64,000 nucleotides of DNA from Gulosibacter molinativorax (lineage in GTDB: Bacteria > Actinomycetota > Actinomycetes > Actinomycetales > Microbacteriaceae): NCBI RefSeq assembly GCF_003010915.2, contig NZ_CP028426.1, positions 1,612,001 to 1,676,000 on the forward strand. The letters are read 5' to 3'. The notes beneath the pieces were generated by a model. It searched no databases. It was given only the letters and a program-made list of their open reading frames with translations, and was not told the origin of the DNA. The stretch's first letter is position 1, and every line of letters starts with the position of its first letter. Made by a program: the position numbers and the translations under genes. Positions 8,062 through 16,320 of the stretch are shown piece by piece.

Positions 8062-8964
8062 TCGTCCGTTTCATTGACGAACACCGCCAGGAATATGGTG
8101 TCGAGCCAATCGTCCGCGCGCTCCAAACCACGCCCGCACGCATTGCCGCCAGTTCCTACTACGCATTCAAGAAGCGCCCCGAAAGCGCCCGCAAGCACCG
8201 TGACGCGCGGTTGAAAGTGATTCTGCGGCGGATCTGGGAAGAGAACTACTCCTGCTACGGCGCCCGCAAGCTCTGGCACGCGATCAATCGCGAACCTGGC
8301 GTCGAACCCGTCGCGCGCTGCACCGTGGAACGACTGATGCGCGAGATGGGGATCCGCGGGGTACAGCGGCGCAGGAAACGGCCCGCGACGAAGTCTGCAG
8401 ACCCGGAAGCGTGTCCCACAGATCTGGTGGAGCGCGAGTTCACGGCGACCGAACCGAATACCCTCTGGGTCGCCGATATTACGTATATTCAGACGAGTGC
8501 AGGCTGGGTCTACGCGGCATTCGTTCTGGACGTGTGCACCCGGGAGATCGTGGGCTGGCAAGTCACGAACCACTTACGGGCATCGTTGGCTGCCGATGCG
8601 CTGCACATGGCGTTAGCGGCGCGGTTATGTGCCGGAGAATCCGTGACCGGCCTCACCCATCACAGCGATCGTGGAGTGCACTATCGTGCGATTCGCTATG
8701 CCGAAACCCTCGCGGAAAACGATGTGGTCGCGTCCGTCGGATCGAAAGGCGATTCCTATCGATAACGCGATGGCCGAGGCACTGAATTCCGAGTTCAAGG
8801 CCGAGCTGATCGACCGACAGCAATGGTCGGGTCTGATTGAAGTGATGGCAGCGACCTCGGAATGGGTGGGCTGGTACAACCAGCGCCGCCTCCACTCCGG
8901 CATCGGTTATCTCACCCCGAACGAGGTCCACGCACAGCATCAACCAATGGTGCTTGCCGCATAG
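8058..8964 (+). pseudogene. IS3-family transposase OrfB, frameshifted
   Basis: The integrase core is readable: NTLWVADITYI (first Asp), HHSDRGVHYRA (second Asp region) and later NSEFKAELI (Glu). At 8760 one extra C breaks the normally invariant GDSYDNAMAEALNS: the frame reads GDSYR and stops at 8763-8765. The next frame continues at once with DNAMAEALNSEFKAE and runs to 8964. Removing one C restores the full protein. The element is therefore non-autonomous unless this is a sequencing error. Confidence 0.88.
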
Positions 8965-9001
8965 AAAACCAAGAAAAGGAACTCTCTACCAAACCCGGGG
9001 C

Positions 9002-9241
9002 TTGACAGTCCATCAGTTGGGAATCCCGCTGCGACGTCGACAGTGTCGCTGGGCATCCCAAAGTAGACACCAAATGGTGGTCCAACGACTTGCCGACCTT
9101 GTCGATTGGCTGCGTCCATCGTGGCCTCAAAAGCGCGCCCAAAAACGGCTGAAGCGCATTCATTGGCACGTTATCGCGCACAACCGCGCAGTTCAACGCC
9201 TCTCGCGAAACCAGCTGGGGAACTGTTGCCGACTCATTCAT
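9002..9241 (-). pseudogene. GyrI-like domain protein, frameshifted and cut by IS3
   Basis: From an ATG at 9241 with a strong GAGGAGG upstream, the minus strand encodes VPQLVSREALNCAVVRDNVPM, typical of GyrI-like small-molecule-binding domains. After NALQPF the frame is lost by one base in a T-run near 9135. The neighbouring frame continues the domain as AFEATMDAANRQGRQVVGPP and GVYFGMPSDTVDVAAGF until the IS3 end at 9001. The rest is absent beyond the IS. GyrI-like proteins are stand-alone ligand-binding or regulator domains; this copy is dead twice over. Confidence 0.75.
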
Positions 9242-9358
9242 TCGTGTCCTCCTCGTTGAGAGACCCGCCTCGCTCTCAGTCGAGGCCCTTGGGTCGCGCT
9301 CTCTGCATCGTAGTGAGCGACTTCGGGAATGCGCTGCCAAGATTTTTCGGCTCAGCGC

Positions 9359-9420
9359 TTGACAAGCGATATACCCCGAGGGTATATTTGACACACCAAA
9401 CGAAATACCCCCTGGGGTAT
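9359..9420 (+). promoter_or_regulatory. promoter with two CsoR/CstR-like operators
   Basis: TTGACA at 9359-9364 and TATATT at 9383-9388 (18-bp spacer) form a strong promoter. Palindrome ATATACCCCGAGGGTATAT (9369-9387) overlaps the spacer and -10. A second palindrome, ATACCCCCTGGGGTAT (9405-9420), lies just downstream. Such GC-centred palindromes are typical targets of CsoR/CstR-family repressors. The persulfide-related gene content points to a CstR-type sensor, but no such regulator gene is in the window. Confidence 0.75.
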
Positions 9421-9447
9421 CCATCCGGGGAGCGAAAGAGGTATCAA

Positions 9448-9633
9448 ATGTGTCGAGCGGTTACTTGCCGAACTTGCGGAAAAACGACCTGGGCCGGATG
9501 CGGTCAGCACATCGCGTCGGTAAAGGCGAGCGTGCCTTCGTCGCAGTGGTGCAACGGAAAGCACACCCAGGCGGAAATTGACGCAGCAAAGGCCGAAAGC
9601 GGCGGTTTTTTCTCACGCCTCTTTGGTCGCTAA
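9448..9633 (+). CDS. Cys-rich miniprotein 1 of the sulfur operon
   Basis: 61-aa protein. Cysteines are at residues 2, 7, 10, 18 and 35, with the core CRTCGKTTWAGCGQH. It shares the pattern C-x4-C-x2-CGK-x2-WAGCGQHI with the miniprotein at 10054-10191. The ATG at 9448 is chosen because it directly follows the operator region and an AGCGAAAGAGG; upstream in-frame sequence overlaps the promoter. The tail GGFFSRLFGR is basic and aromatic. Likely roles are metal or persulfide binding in the first gene of a sulfide-detoxification operon; I know no assigned function. Confidence 0.7.
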   Translation: MCRAVTCRTCGKTTWAGCGQHIASVKASVPSSQWCNGKHTQAEIDAAKAESGGFFSRLFGR

Positions 9634-9657
9634 CCGAAACTCGGAACGGATCGAATT

Positions 9658-10032
9658 ATGGCAACCACGGACTTGAAGCAAGACACGTTCGCAGAGATCG
9701 TGAACGCTGAAGGAATCGTCTTCGTCGACTTCTGGGCAGCCTGGTGCGGCCCGTGTCGGGCGTTTGCGCCGATTTTCGAAAGCGCCTCCGAACAGCACCC
9801 TGACATTGTCTTCGGCAAAGTGGACACCGAAGCGGAGCGAGGACTCGCGAGCGAGTTCCGCATTACCTCCATCCCGACACTGATGGTATTCCGAGACGGA
9901 ATCCTGGTGTATGCCCAGCCCGGAGCGCTCGCGCGGCCCCAACTTGATCAGCTCATTCAGGGTGCACGCGACCTCGACATGGATGATGTGCGCATGCAAG
10001 TGGCCGAGCGCACGGCAAACCAACCTTCATAA
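9658..10032 (+). CDS. thioredoxin
   Basis: 124-aa cytosolic thioredoxin. The active site WCGPC has Cys30 and Cys33, followed by the conserved cis-proline segment TSIPTLMVF. The length is slightly above the usual ~105 because of a C-terminal extension (ARDLDMDDVRMQVAERTANQPS). It sits between two Cys-rich miniproteins and upstream of the persulfide dioxygenase, so it probably reduces protein persulfides or supplies reductant to the sulfur enzymes rather than acting as the housekeeping thioredoxin. ATG start at 9658, 24 bases after the preceding gene. Confidence 0.93.
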   Translation: MATTDLKQDTFAEIVNAEGIVFVDFWAAWCGPCRAFAPIFESASEQHPDIVFGKVDTEAERGLASEFRITSIPTLMVFRDGILVYAQPGALARPQLDQLIQGARDLDMDDVRMQVAERTANQPS

Positions 10033-10053
10033 AATCCAACAAATCTCCAGTAC

Positions 10054-10191
10054 ATGGCTAGAAATGACCCCCTCATGTGCGCACGAATCACCTGCCCCTC
10101 CTGCGGAAAACCAACCTGGGCTGGCTGCGGCCAGCACATTGAAATGGCACTCGAGGGCGTACCCGTTGCTGACCGCTGCAAGTGCCCCTAA
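10054..10191 (+). CDS. Cys-rich miniprotein 2 of the sulfur operon
   Basis: 45 aa from the ATG at 10054, or 38 aa from the in-frame ATG at 10075; the latter matches the start of miniprotein 1. Counting from 10075, cysteines are at 2, 7, 10, 18, 35 and 37, with core CPSCGKPTWAGCGQHI and a C-terminal DRCKCP. It is a paralogue of the protein at 9448-9633 without its basic tail. The arrangement resembles a small zinc ribbon or persulfide carrier. Easily missed because of its size, but the paralogy and operon position support it as real. Confidence 0.7.
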   Translation: MARNDPLMCARITCPSCGKPTWAGCGQHIEMALEGVPVADRCKCP

Positions 10192-10242
10192 TCTCGAGGC
10201 GCCCAACCCTCTAAATCTCCTCCGACCTTTAAGGAACTGACT

Positions 10243-11667
10243 ATGCTGCTCGAACGCATCTACGATGAAGACCTCGCACACGCGAGCTACTTCATCGGCT
10301 GCCAGGCAAAGGGCGAAGCGATTGTCGTGGACCCCCGCCGAGACCTCAAGCCCTACCTCGACCTCGCCGCCAAGAACGGCATGCGGATCGTTGCCGTCAC
10401 CGAAACCCACATCCACGCCGACTATCTCTCCGGAACCCGGGAGCTCGCAGCCGAGACGGGCGCGCCCATGTACGTCTCGGACGAGGGCGGACCCGACTGG
10501 ACCTACTCCGACGCATTCGACGGCGCAGTTCGCATGAAGCACGGGCACCAGATCCAGCTCGGCAACATCACCGTCGAGGCTGTCCACACGCCGGGCCACA
10601 CGCCCGAGCACATGTCGTTCCTCGTCACTGACGGAGCACAGTCGAGCGAACCAGGGTTCATGCTCACGGGTGACTTCGTCTTCGTGGGCGACGTAGGCCG
10701 CCCGGACCTGCTCGACGAAGCAGCCGGCTTCGTCGACACCCGATTCCAGGGCGCCAAGGACCTCTTCGCAAGCCTGCGGGACCACTTCCTGACGCTGCCT
10801 GACTATGTCCAGGTTCACCCTGCGCACGGTTCCGGGTCCGCCTGCGGTAAGGCACTCGGCGCGATCGCTGCTTCGACAGTCGGCTACGAGCGCAACTTCT
10901 CGTGGTGGAGCGCCTACCTCAAGAATGGCGACGAGCAGGGCTTCATTGACGAACTGCTCAGTGGTCAGCCGGATGCTCACGCCTACTTCGGACGCATGAA
11001 GCACCAGAACAAGGTCGGCCCCGCCGTTATCGGTGAGGCGCCTGAGCTCGTCGAGTACTCGGCCGAGCAGTTGGCCAGTGAGCTCGCCGACGACCAGGTG
11101 ATCTTCATCGACACCCGCGGCAACCGCGAGGTCCACGAAGGCACGGTCGAAGACTCGCTCAACGTTCCCGGCGTCGCCAAGGCGGCAAGCTACGGTGCCT
11201 GGGTCGTGAACCCGGATGAGGAGCAGCGCCCGCTCGTTCTGCTCGCTGAGTCGCAGGAAGAGGCAGAAGCGTTCCGCGATCACCTCATTCGAGTCGGCAT
11301 CGACACCGTTCGCGGTTTCATCACGTCGCTCGACGGGCTCGACCTGGTCAAGCCCAAGCTGGTCACGCCTGCGGAACTCGACGGCTTCGAGCGCGTCATG
11401 CTGCTGGATGTCCGCAACAAGACCGAGTACTCGGACGGCCACGTTCCCGGTGCCGAGCAGCTCTCCGGCGGCCGCGTGATGTGGCACCTCGACGAGTTGC
11501 CGTCGCCCGACGCTGGCACGATCGTGACGTACTGCCAGAGTGGCGTGCGCAACAGCGTTGCCGCGAGCGCGCTGCGTCGCGAAGGCTACGACATCGCCGA
11601 GCTCGAGGGCAGCTACCTGGGCTGGCTCTCCCACTCCGGTAACACGCCGGCTCTCGCAACGAAGTAG
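10243..11667 (+). CDS. persulfide dioxygenase-rhodanese fusion (CstB-like)
   Basis: 474-aa protein. The N-terminal metallo-beta-lactamase domain (about 1-240) has the iron-binding pattern THIHADYLSG (H56, H58, D60), HTPGHTPEH near 115-123 and LTGDFVFVGD near 141-150, as in ETHE1/CstB persulfide dioxygenases. Two rhodanese domains follow. The first (about 265-360) lacks a catalytic Cys, while the second has TYCQSGVRN with Cys431. It would oxidise glutathione-type or low-molecular-weight persulfides to sulfite and/or thiosulfate in the cytosol. It is the core of the operon, 33 bases before the TauE/SafE gene, which could export the sulfite produced. Confidence 0.9.
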   Translation: MLLERIYDEDLAHASYFIGCQAKGEAIVVDPRRDLKPYLDLAAKNGMRIVAVTETHIHADYLSGTRELAAETGAPMYVSDEGGPDWTYSDAFDGAVRMKHGHQIQLGNITVEAVHTPGHTPEHMSFLVTDGAQSSEPGFMLTGDFVFVGDVGRPDLLDEAAGFVDTRFQGAKDLFASLRDHFLTLPDYVQVHPAHGSGSACGKALGAIAASTVGYERNFSWWSAYLKNGDEQGFIDELLSGQPDAHAYFGRMKHQNKVGPAVIGEAPELVEYSAEQLASELADDQVIFIDTRGNREVHEGTVEDSLNVPGVAKAASYGAWVVNPDEEQRPLVLLAESQEEAEAFRDHLIRVGIDTVRGFITSLDGLDLVKPKLVTPAELDGFERVMLLDVRNKTEYSDGHVPGAEQLSGGRVMWHLDELPSPDAGTIVTYCQSGVRNSVAASALRREGYDIAELEGSYLGWLSHSGNTPALATK

Positions 11668-11700
11668 TCCCCCCCTCACCAACAAATCTAAGGAGTCCGA

Positions 11701-12498
11701 GTGGAACCTCAGCTGGTCATAATCGCTCTCGCGCTTGCGGCCCTAGTGGGTGTTTCGCTCGGACTTCTTGGCGGTGGGGGCTCGATCCTCACCGTCCCGA
11801 TCCTCACCTATGTCCTCGGCATGGACCCTCGCGAGGCCATTGCGGCGTCACTCTTCATCGTGGGCGTCACGAGCCTCGTGGGGATGATCAGCCACGCTCG
11901 CGCCGGACGAGTCCGGTGGCGAACTGGTCTGATCTTCGGTCTGGCGGGCATGGCCGGGGCGTTTGCCGGCGGTGTCATCGGTGGATACATCCCCGGCGCC
12001 ATCCTCATGATCCTCTTCGCGGTAATGATGATCGTCACCGCTACGGCGATGATTCGCGGTCGGAAAACGAAGGCCACGCAGCCCGGCGACGAGCCGGCCG
12101 AGCACAAGCCTGCGGTCCTGCGAATCCTGCTCGATGGGTTCGGCGTCGGCATCGCCACCGGCCTGGTGGGCGCGGGCGGAGGGTTCCTCGTAGTTCCCGC
12201 GCTCAATCTTCTCGGTGGCCTGCCGATGGCCATCGCTATTGGCACATCGCTCCTCGTGATCGCGATGAAATCGTTCGCTGGTCTCGGTGGCTATCTCCTG
12301 TCCACCCAAGTCCAGTGGCCGATCGTGCTCGCCTTCACCGGCATCGCCATCCTCGGATCGTTCGTGGGCGTCGCGCTCGCGGGCCGCATTCCAGAGAAGG
12401 CCCTCCGCAAGGCATTCGGCATCTTTGTCCTCGTCATGGGCGCGTTCGTCCTCTTCCAAGAACTTCCTCCCCTCATCGCTTCCCTCTTCCCCGCGTAG
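11701..12498 (+). CDS. TauE/SafE-family sulfite/sulfonate exporter
   Basis: 265-aa membrane protein with two repeats of the family signature: GLLGGGGSILTVPILTYVLG near residue 20 and GLVGAGGGFLVVPALNLLGG near residue 155. About eight membrane segments are separated by a charged central loop (RGRKTKATQPGDEPAEHK). GTG start at 11701 behind AAGGAG. Family members export organosulfonates or sulfite. Next to a persulfide dioxygenase it most likely removes sulfite, as TauE does in staphylococcal cst operons. Confidence 0.9.
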   Translation: MEPQLVIIALALAALVGVSLGLLGGGGSILTVPILTYVLGMDPREAIAASLFIVGVTSLVGMISHARAGRVRWRTGLIFGLAGMAGAFAGGVIGGYIPGAILMILFAVMMIVTATAMIRGRKTKATQPGDEPAEHKPAVLRILLDGFGVGIATGLVGAGGGFLVVPALNLLGGLPMAIAIGTSLLVIAMKSFAGLGGYLLSTQVQWPIVLAFTGIAILGSFVGVALAGRIPEKALRKAFGIFVLVMGAFVLFQELPPLIASLFPA

Positions 12499-12528
12499 GC
12501 TCCCCTCGCACCGATCGAAAGGTTCGCC

Positions 12529-13083
12529 GTGCCCGGTCAATCCCCCGTCACCGAGACCGAAACTTCCCCCGAAAGTCCAACGATCGGCCAGTACGTCGCC
12601 GGATACGAAATCCCCGTCATCGACGAGAGGGCAGTCCGGGCCGCGGCAGGAATCCTCTTCCTGCTGGGAGGCGCCGCGTTCGCCACGGCGGCGTTCACGG
12701 GGTCAACCCAACCCCTGCAGCCATTCGGCATGTTCTTCATGATCGACATGCTCACTCGCGTGGTCGCGGGTGACCGCTGGTCACCGACTATGGCACTCGG
12801 GCGGCTCGCCGTGCGTGGACAGCAACCCGAATGGGTCGGGGCGCCGCAGAAGAAATTTGCCTGGTGGCTTGGCTTCGGGCTGGCCGCCGTGTCATGCGGG
12901 GGGATGGGCTTCCTCGCGGCTCCACTCGCAGTCACGCTCGCGCTCTGCGGGCTGTGCCTCACCCTCCTCTTCCTCGAAACCGCCTTCGGCATCTGCGTCG
13001 GCTGCCTTCTTCAGGCCCGCTTCGGCAAGCAGGCGCCCATGTACTGCCCGGGCGGAAAATGCGCGGTCGGCACCGGCCGCTAA
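12529..13083 (+). CDS. DUF4395 membrane protein
   Basis: 184-aa protein with an N-terminal soluble segment and four membrane segments (about residues 42-60, 65-85, 110-130 and 132-152). It has Cys-containing loops (ICVGC, CPGGKC) and matches DUF4395 proteins that accompany rhodaneses and thioredoxins. GTG start at 12529 with GAAAGG upstream. The function is unknown; the paired cysteines near the C-terminus suggest a redox or sulfur-handling role in the membrane. It follows the TauE/SafE gene by 30 bases in the same operon. Confidence 0.8.
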   Translation: MPGQSPVTETETSPESPTIGQYVAGYEIPVIDERAVRAAAGILFLLGGAAFATAAFTGSTQPLQPFGMFFMIDMLTRVVAGDRWSPTMALGRLAVRGQQPEWVGAPQKKFAWWLGFGLAAVSCGGMGFLAAPLAVTLALCGLCLTLLFLETAFGICVGCLLQARFGKQAPMYCPGGKCAVGTGR

Positions 13084-13127
13084 TCCCCCACCATCCAACA
13101 ACCCATCTCATTCACAAGGAATCCACC

Positions 13128-13508
13128 ATGCGCCGAACCATCGCCGCCACCCTTTCCGCTGTCACTCTGTTGTTCGGCCTCGCCGCGTGCGCGACCGCGC
13201 CTAATTCGGCCGGTTCCTCCGGCGACGTTGAAGTGGGGCCGGACGCCGTCATCCTCGACGTGCGAACCCCCGAGGAGTACGCGGGCGGTCACCTCGAAGG
13301 TGCCCAGCTGCTCGACTTCAACGGTGGCGAGGTTGCCGCGGCCATCCCGAATCTCGACCCTGAAGCCGAGTACTTCGTGTACTGCCGCTCGGGCAACCGC
13401 TCCGCCCAGGCTATTGCACTGCTCGAGCAGGCCGGGTTCTCCAACCTGACGAACCTCGGCTCGCTCGACCAGGCCGCGGCAGCGACCGGTATTTCAATCG
13501 TTCGATAG
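13128..13508 (+). CDS. rhodanese-domain lipoprotein
   Basis: 126-aa secreted lipoprotein. The signal peptide ends in the lipobox LAAC (LLFGLAAC, Cys about residue 21). A single rhodanese domain follows with ILDVRTPEEYAGGHLEGA and active site YCRSGNRS. ATG at 13128 behind AAGGAATCC is the start, placing the signal peptide correctly. It would transfer sulfane sulfur outside the membrane, complementing the cytosolic rhodanese fusion. Last gene of the operon, followed by a strong hairpin at 13521. Confidence 0.9.
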   Translation: MRRTIAATLSAVTLLFGLAACATAPNSAGSSGDVEVGPDAVILDVRTPEEYAGGHLEGAQLLDFNGGEVAAAIPNLDPEAEYFVYCRSGNRSAQAIALLEQAGFSNLTNLGSLDQAAAATGISIVR

Positions 13509-13520
13509 TCCAGACTAAAG

Positions 13521-13560
13521 TCGCGGTGCGTGCGCTCGAGTGTGAGCGAACGCACCGCGA
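13521..13560 (+). terminator. hairpin terminator of the sulfur operon
   Basis: Outer stem TCGCGGTGCGT with ACGCACCGCGA (11 bp) and inner stem CGCTC/GAGCG around a six-base loop, 13 bases after the rhodanese lipoprotein stop. No U-run follows, which is common for actinobacterial terminators. Confidence 0.8.
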
Positions 13561-13605
13561 TCGCCGTATATCGCAAACTGAATTCTGAACCGGGAAGGCC
13601 GAGTC

Positions 13606-15036
13606 GTGGTCACTTCTGCTCGTCAGGCTCGAGGCGCTGCCGAAAAAGCCGCCGCAACTCCGCGGAATAATCGCGGCGTACTCCTGACTCTCTCGCTCGC
13701 GACTGCCGTCTCGGCCCTCGGGACGAGCATCGCGAACGTCGCACTTCCCTCGGTGGCTACCGAGTTCGCCATGTCGATGTCCGCGGTCCAGTGGGCAACG
13801 CTCGCGTATCTGCTCAGCACGACCGTTTCGGTCGTCCTGGTCGGCAATGTGTCCGATCGGTACGGCCGCTCCACAGTCTTGGGGCTGGGAATCGCGCTCT
13901 TTGTTGCAGCCGCACTCGCATCCGCATTCGCCCCAAATTTCGCCACGCTCGTGATCGCACGCGCCGTGCAGGGTGTCGGCGCCGCGGCAATGGCAGCGCT
14001 GCCGATGGCGACGATCCGACAGGTCGTGAGCCCGGAACGCGTGGGACGCGCCATGGGCCTCCTGGGATCGTCGATGGCAACTGGCATGGCACTTGGCCCC
14101 GCCGCTGGCGGCTTCATCGTGTCGTTCTTCGGCTGGCGCGGCGTCTTCCTGGTGCTCGCGCTGCTCGGTGGCCTCGTCTTTGTGCTCGCTCGCGCCTTCG
14201 TCAGGTTAGAGCCCGTCGTACCGCGCCAGCAAACCCGCTTCGATTACTTCGGCGCGCTGCTACTCGTGTCGGCACTGAGCGTCTTCTCAATAGCGATCAC
14301 CATGCGCCCAGGTGGCTGGTTGGGCGCGCTCACTCTCGTCGCGTTCGCGGTGCTTCTCTTAGTGCTGTTCGTGGTCGTAGAGCTTCGTCGCACACACCCG
14401 CTCGTCAACATCCGGATGCTTCGCGAGGCCCGCGTGCTGCCGTCCTTTGCCGTCGCATTTCTCGCGGCATACATCATGATGACCTTCACGGTCGTTCCCC
14501 CGTTCTACCTGACGCGAGACCTCGGTCTCAGCGATGCGTGGATGGGTGTCGCGCTGGCCGTGGGGCCTCTGGCAGCGATCGCGGCTGGCGTTCCCGCCGG
14601 GCGAATCGTCGACCGCACGGATGCGAGAGTAGTGACGGTGTTCGGGCTCGCGCTGATGACGGTGTCCGCCGTGTCGTTCGTGCTTCTGCCGGCAGCATTC
14701 GGGCTCGTCGGCTTCTTGGTCTCGGCGCTGCTGCTCACCCCGGGCAATCAGCTGTTCATGGCCGGCAACAACACTGCGACGATGATGCGCGCGAAAGAGG
14801 GCCAGCAGGGCGTGGTGTCGGGGCTCTTGAACCTCACACGCAACCTGGGATTCGTTACGGGAACCGGCACTGCGGCGCTGCTGTTCGACTCGGCCTCGGT
14901 CGTGAACTCAGTCGGAGAAATCGAGATCTCTGGCCTTCAAATGAGCTTCGCCGCCGCCGCTATTGTCGGTCTCACCGCGGTCGCGTTGGCGCTGTCCACG
15001 GTGCGAGCAGCGAGAATCGAAACCCCCTCGCGCTAA
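13606..15036 (+). CDS. MFS transporter, drug-efflux (DHA2-like) type
   Basis: 476-aa major facilitator protein with 12-14 predicted membrane segments. The N-terminal half opens with TLSLATAVSALGTSIANVALP and has GNVSDRYGRSTVLG between helices 2 and 3 (motif A) and ARAVQGVGAAAMAALPMATI (motif B). Motif C-like MGLLGSSMATGMALGPAAGG is also clear, which marks drug:proton antiporters. GTG start at 13606 behind GGAAGG. The substrate is unknown. It begins a two-gene group with the MFS gene at 15058, 21 bases downstream. Confidence 0.9.
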   Translation: MVTSARQARGAAEKAAATPRNNRGVLLTLSLATAVSALGTSIANVALPSVATEFAMSMSAVQWATLAYLLSTTVSVVLVGNVSDRYGRSTVLGLGIALFVAAALASAFAPNFATLVIARAVQGVGAAAMAALPMATIRQVVSPERVGRAMGLLGSSMATGMALGPAAGGFIVSFFGWRGVFLVLALLGGLVFVLARAFVRLEPVVPRQQTRFDYFGALLLVSALSVFSIAITMRPGGWLGALTLVAFAVLLLVLFVVVELRRTHPLVNIRMLREARVLPSFAVAFLAAYIMMTFTVVPPFYLTRDLGLSDAWMGVALAVGPLAAIAAGVPAGRIVDRTDARVVTVFGLALMTVSAVSFVLLPAAFGLVGFLVSALLLTPGNQLFMAGNNTATMMRAKEGQQGVVSGLLNLTRNLGFVTGTGTAALLFDSASVVNSVGEIEISGLQMSFAAAAIVGLTAVALALSTVRAARIETPSR

Positions 15037-15057
15037 CACGCCCATAGGAGCACTCCG

Positions 15058-16302
15058 ATGACACGACGCACGACCACACCGTCTGCCGCACGGCTCGGGC
15101 TGCGTGAGAACGCGGGCCAATTCGCACTGCTGGTCGCCGTGAACGCGCTCGTCGGCGGCATGGTCGGCCAGCAGCAGACGACGCTCCCGCTGCTCGCGAC
15201 GCAAGAGTTCGGCCTCGACGGCTACGCCTTCATCTTCACGTACATTGCCGCCTTCGGCGTAACCAAGGCGGCCGCAAACTACGTGGCAGGCACCCTGTCG
15301 GACCGCATCGGGCGAAAGCGAGTCCTCTTGGCCGGGTGGCTCTTCGCGCTTCCCGTGCCGTTGCTCATCATCTGGGCACCCAACTGGGGCTGGATCATCC
15401 TCGCCAACGTGCTGCTGGGCATCAATCAGGGCCTCGCGTGGTCGACGACGGTGACCATGAAGGTCGACCTCGTCGGGCCAAAACAGCGCGGGCTGGCCAT
15501 GGGGTTCAACGAGGCCGCGGGCTACGGCGCAGTCGCTGTCACGTCGCTTGCCGCGGGGTGGCTCGCGGATCAGTTCGGGCTTCGGCCTGCGCCCTTCTTG
15601 CTCGGCGTTGCCTACACCATCCTCGCCCTCGCGCTCGTTCTCTTCTTCGTTCGAGAAACGCGAGGCCACGCGAATCTCGAGGCACAGGCGCATGCAAACC
15701 AAGCGGCCGACCTGACCAGTGCGCAGGTCTTCGGCCTCACGACCTGGCGTGACCCGTCGCTCTCCTCCGCGAGCCAGGTTGGCCTCGTCAACAACCTCAA
15801 TTTCGGTCTCTCATGGGGCGTCTTCCCGCTCCTCTTCGCGAGCCGCGGCCTCGAGATCGCTCAGATCGGCATCCTCATCGCCCTCTACCCGGCCGTGTGG
15901 GGTGCCGGGCAGCTCCTCACCGGCTGGCTTTCGGACCGCTGGGGTCGCAAGCGACTCATTACGACCGGGATGCTGACCCAGGCGGTCGGGATGGCCGTGA
16001 TCGCGCTGTCCGGCGAGTTTCTCGGCTGGGCGTTCGGCGCGATCCTACTCGGCGCGGGCACGGCGATGGTGTATCCCGCGTTGCTTGCGGTGGTCGGGGA
16101 TGTCGCTCACCCGGCCTGGCGCGGACGGGCAATCGGAATCTATCGGGTGTGGCGCGATCTCGGCTACGCGTTCGGCGCGCTCGTGGGCGGGCTCATCGCG
16201 AGCACCCTCGGCCTGACCTTCGCCGTGTGGGGTGCAGCGGCGCTGTCGCTAGTCTCCGCCATCGCCGCCATCGTCAGGCTGCGGGAGACGAATCCTCGCT
16301 AG
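15058..16302 (+). CDS. MFS transporter
   Basis: 414-aa, 12-helix major facilitator protein. Motif A appears twice as expected: GTLSDRIGRKRVL (about residues 79-91) and GWLSDRWGRKRLI (about 290-302). The long central loop (ETRGHANLEAQAHANQAAD) is hydrophilic. ATG at 15058 behind AGGAG. The sequence does not point to a substrate; the tandem arrangement with the preceding MFS gene suggests co-expression. The 3' end is 18 bases from the convergent nhaA gene. Confidence 0.88.
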   Translation: MTRRTTTPSAARLGLRENAGQFALLVAVNALVGGMVGQQQTTLPLLATQEFGLDGYAFIFTYIAAFGVTKAAANYVAGTLSDRIGRKRVLLAGWLFALPVPLLIIWAPNWGWIILANVLLGINQGLAWSTTVTMKVDLVGPKQRGLAMGFNEAAGYGAVAVTSLAAGWLADQFGLRPAPFLLGVAYTILALALVLFFVRETRGHANLEAQAHANQAADLTSAQVFGLTTWRDPSLSSASQVGLVNNLNFGLSWGVFPLLFASRGLEIAQIGILIALYPAVWGAGQLLTGWLSDRWGRKRLITTGMLTQAVGMAVIALSGEFLGWAFGAILLGAGTAMVYPALLAVVGDVAHPAWRGRAIGIYRVWRDLGYAFGALVGGLIASTLGLTFAVWGAAALSLVSAIAAIVRLRETNPR

Positions 16303-16320
16303 ACGGCGGCTAGACCGGGG

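Larger units (their letters stand above)
7699..9001 (+). mobile_element. IS3-family insertion sequence
   Basis: About 1.3-kb element bounded by inverted repeats: GCCCCGGGTT at the left end and its complement at the right, both continuing into a TAGAGAGT motif. It contains overlapping orfA and orfB; orfB is frameshifted. The right end cuts a GyrI-like gene, whose remainder is not found on the left side, so a deletion accompanied or followed insertion. No clear target duplication is visible. Confidence 0.85.

Noticed and set aside
10027..11685. 552-aa minus-strand open frame
   Set aside because: Antisense to the CstB-like gene; its sequence is the high-GC mirror of a real gene, without a family match or ribosome site.
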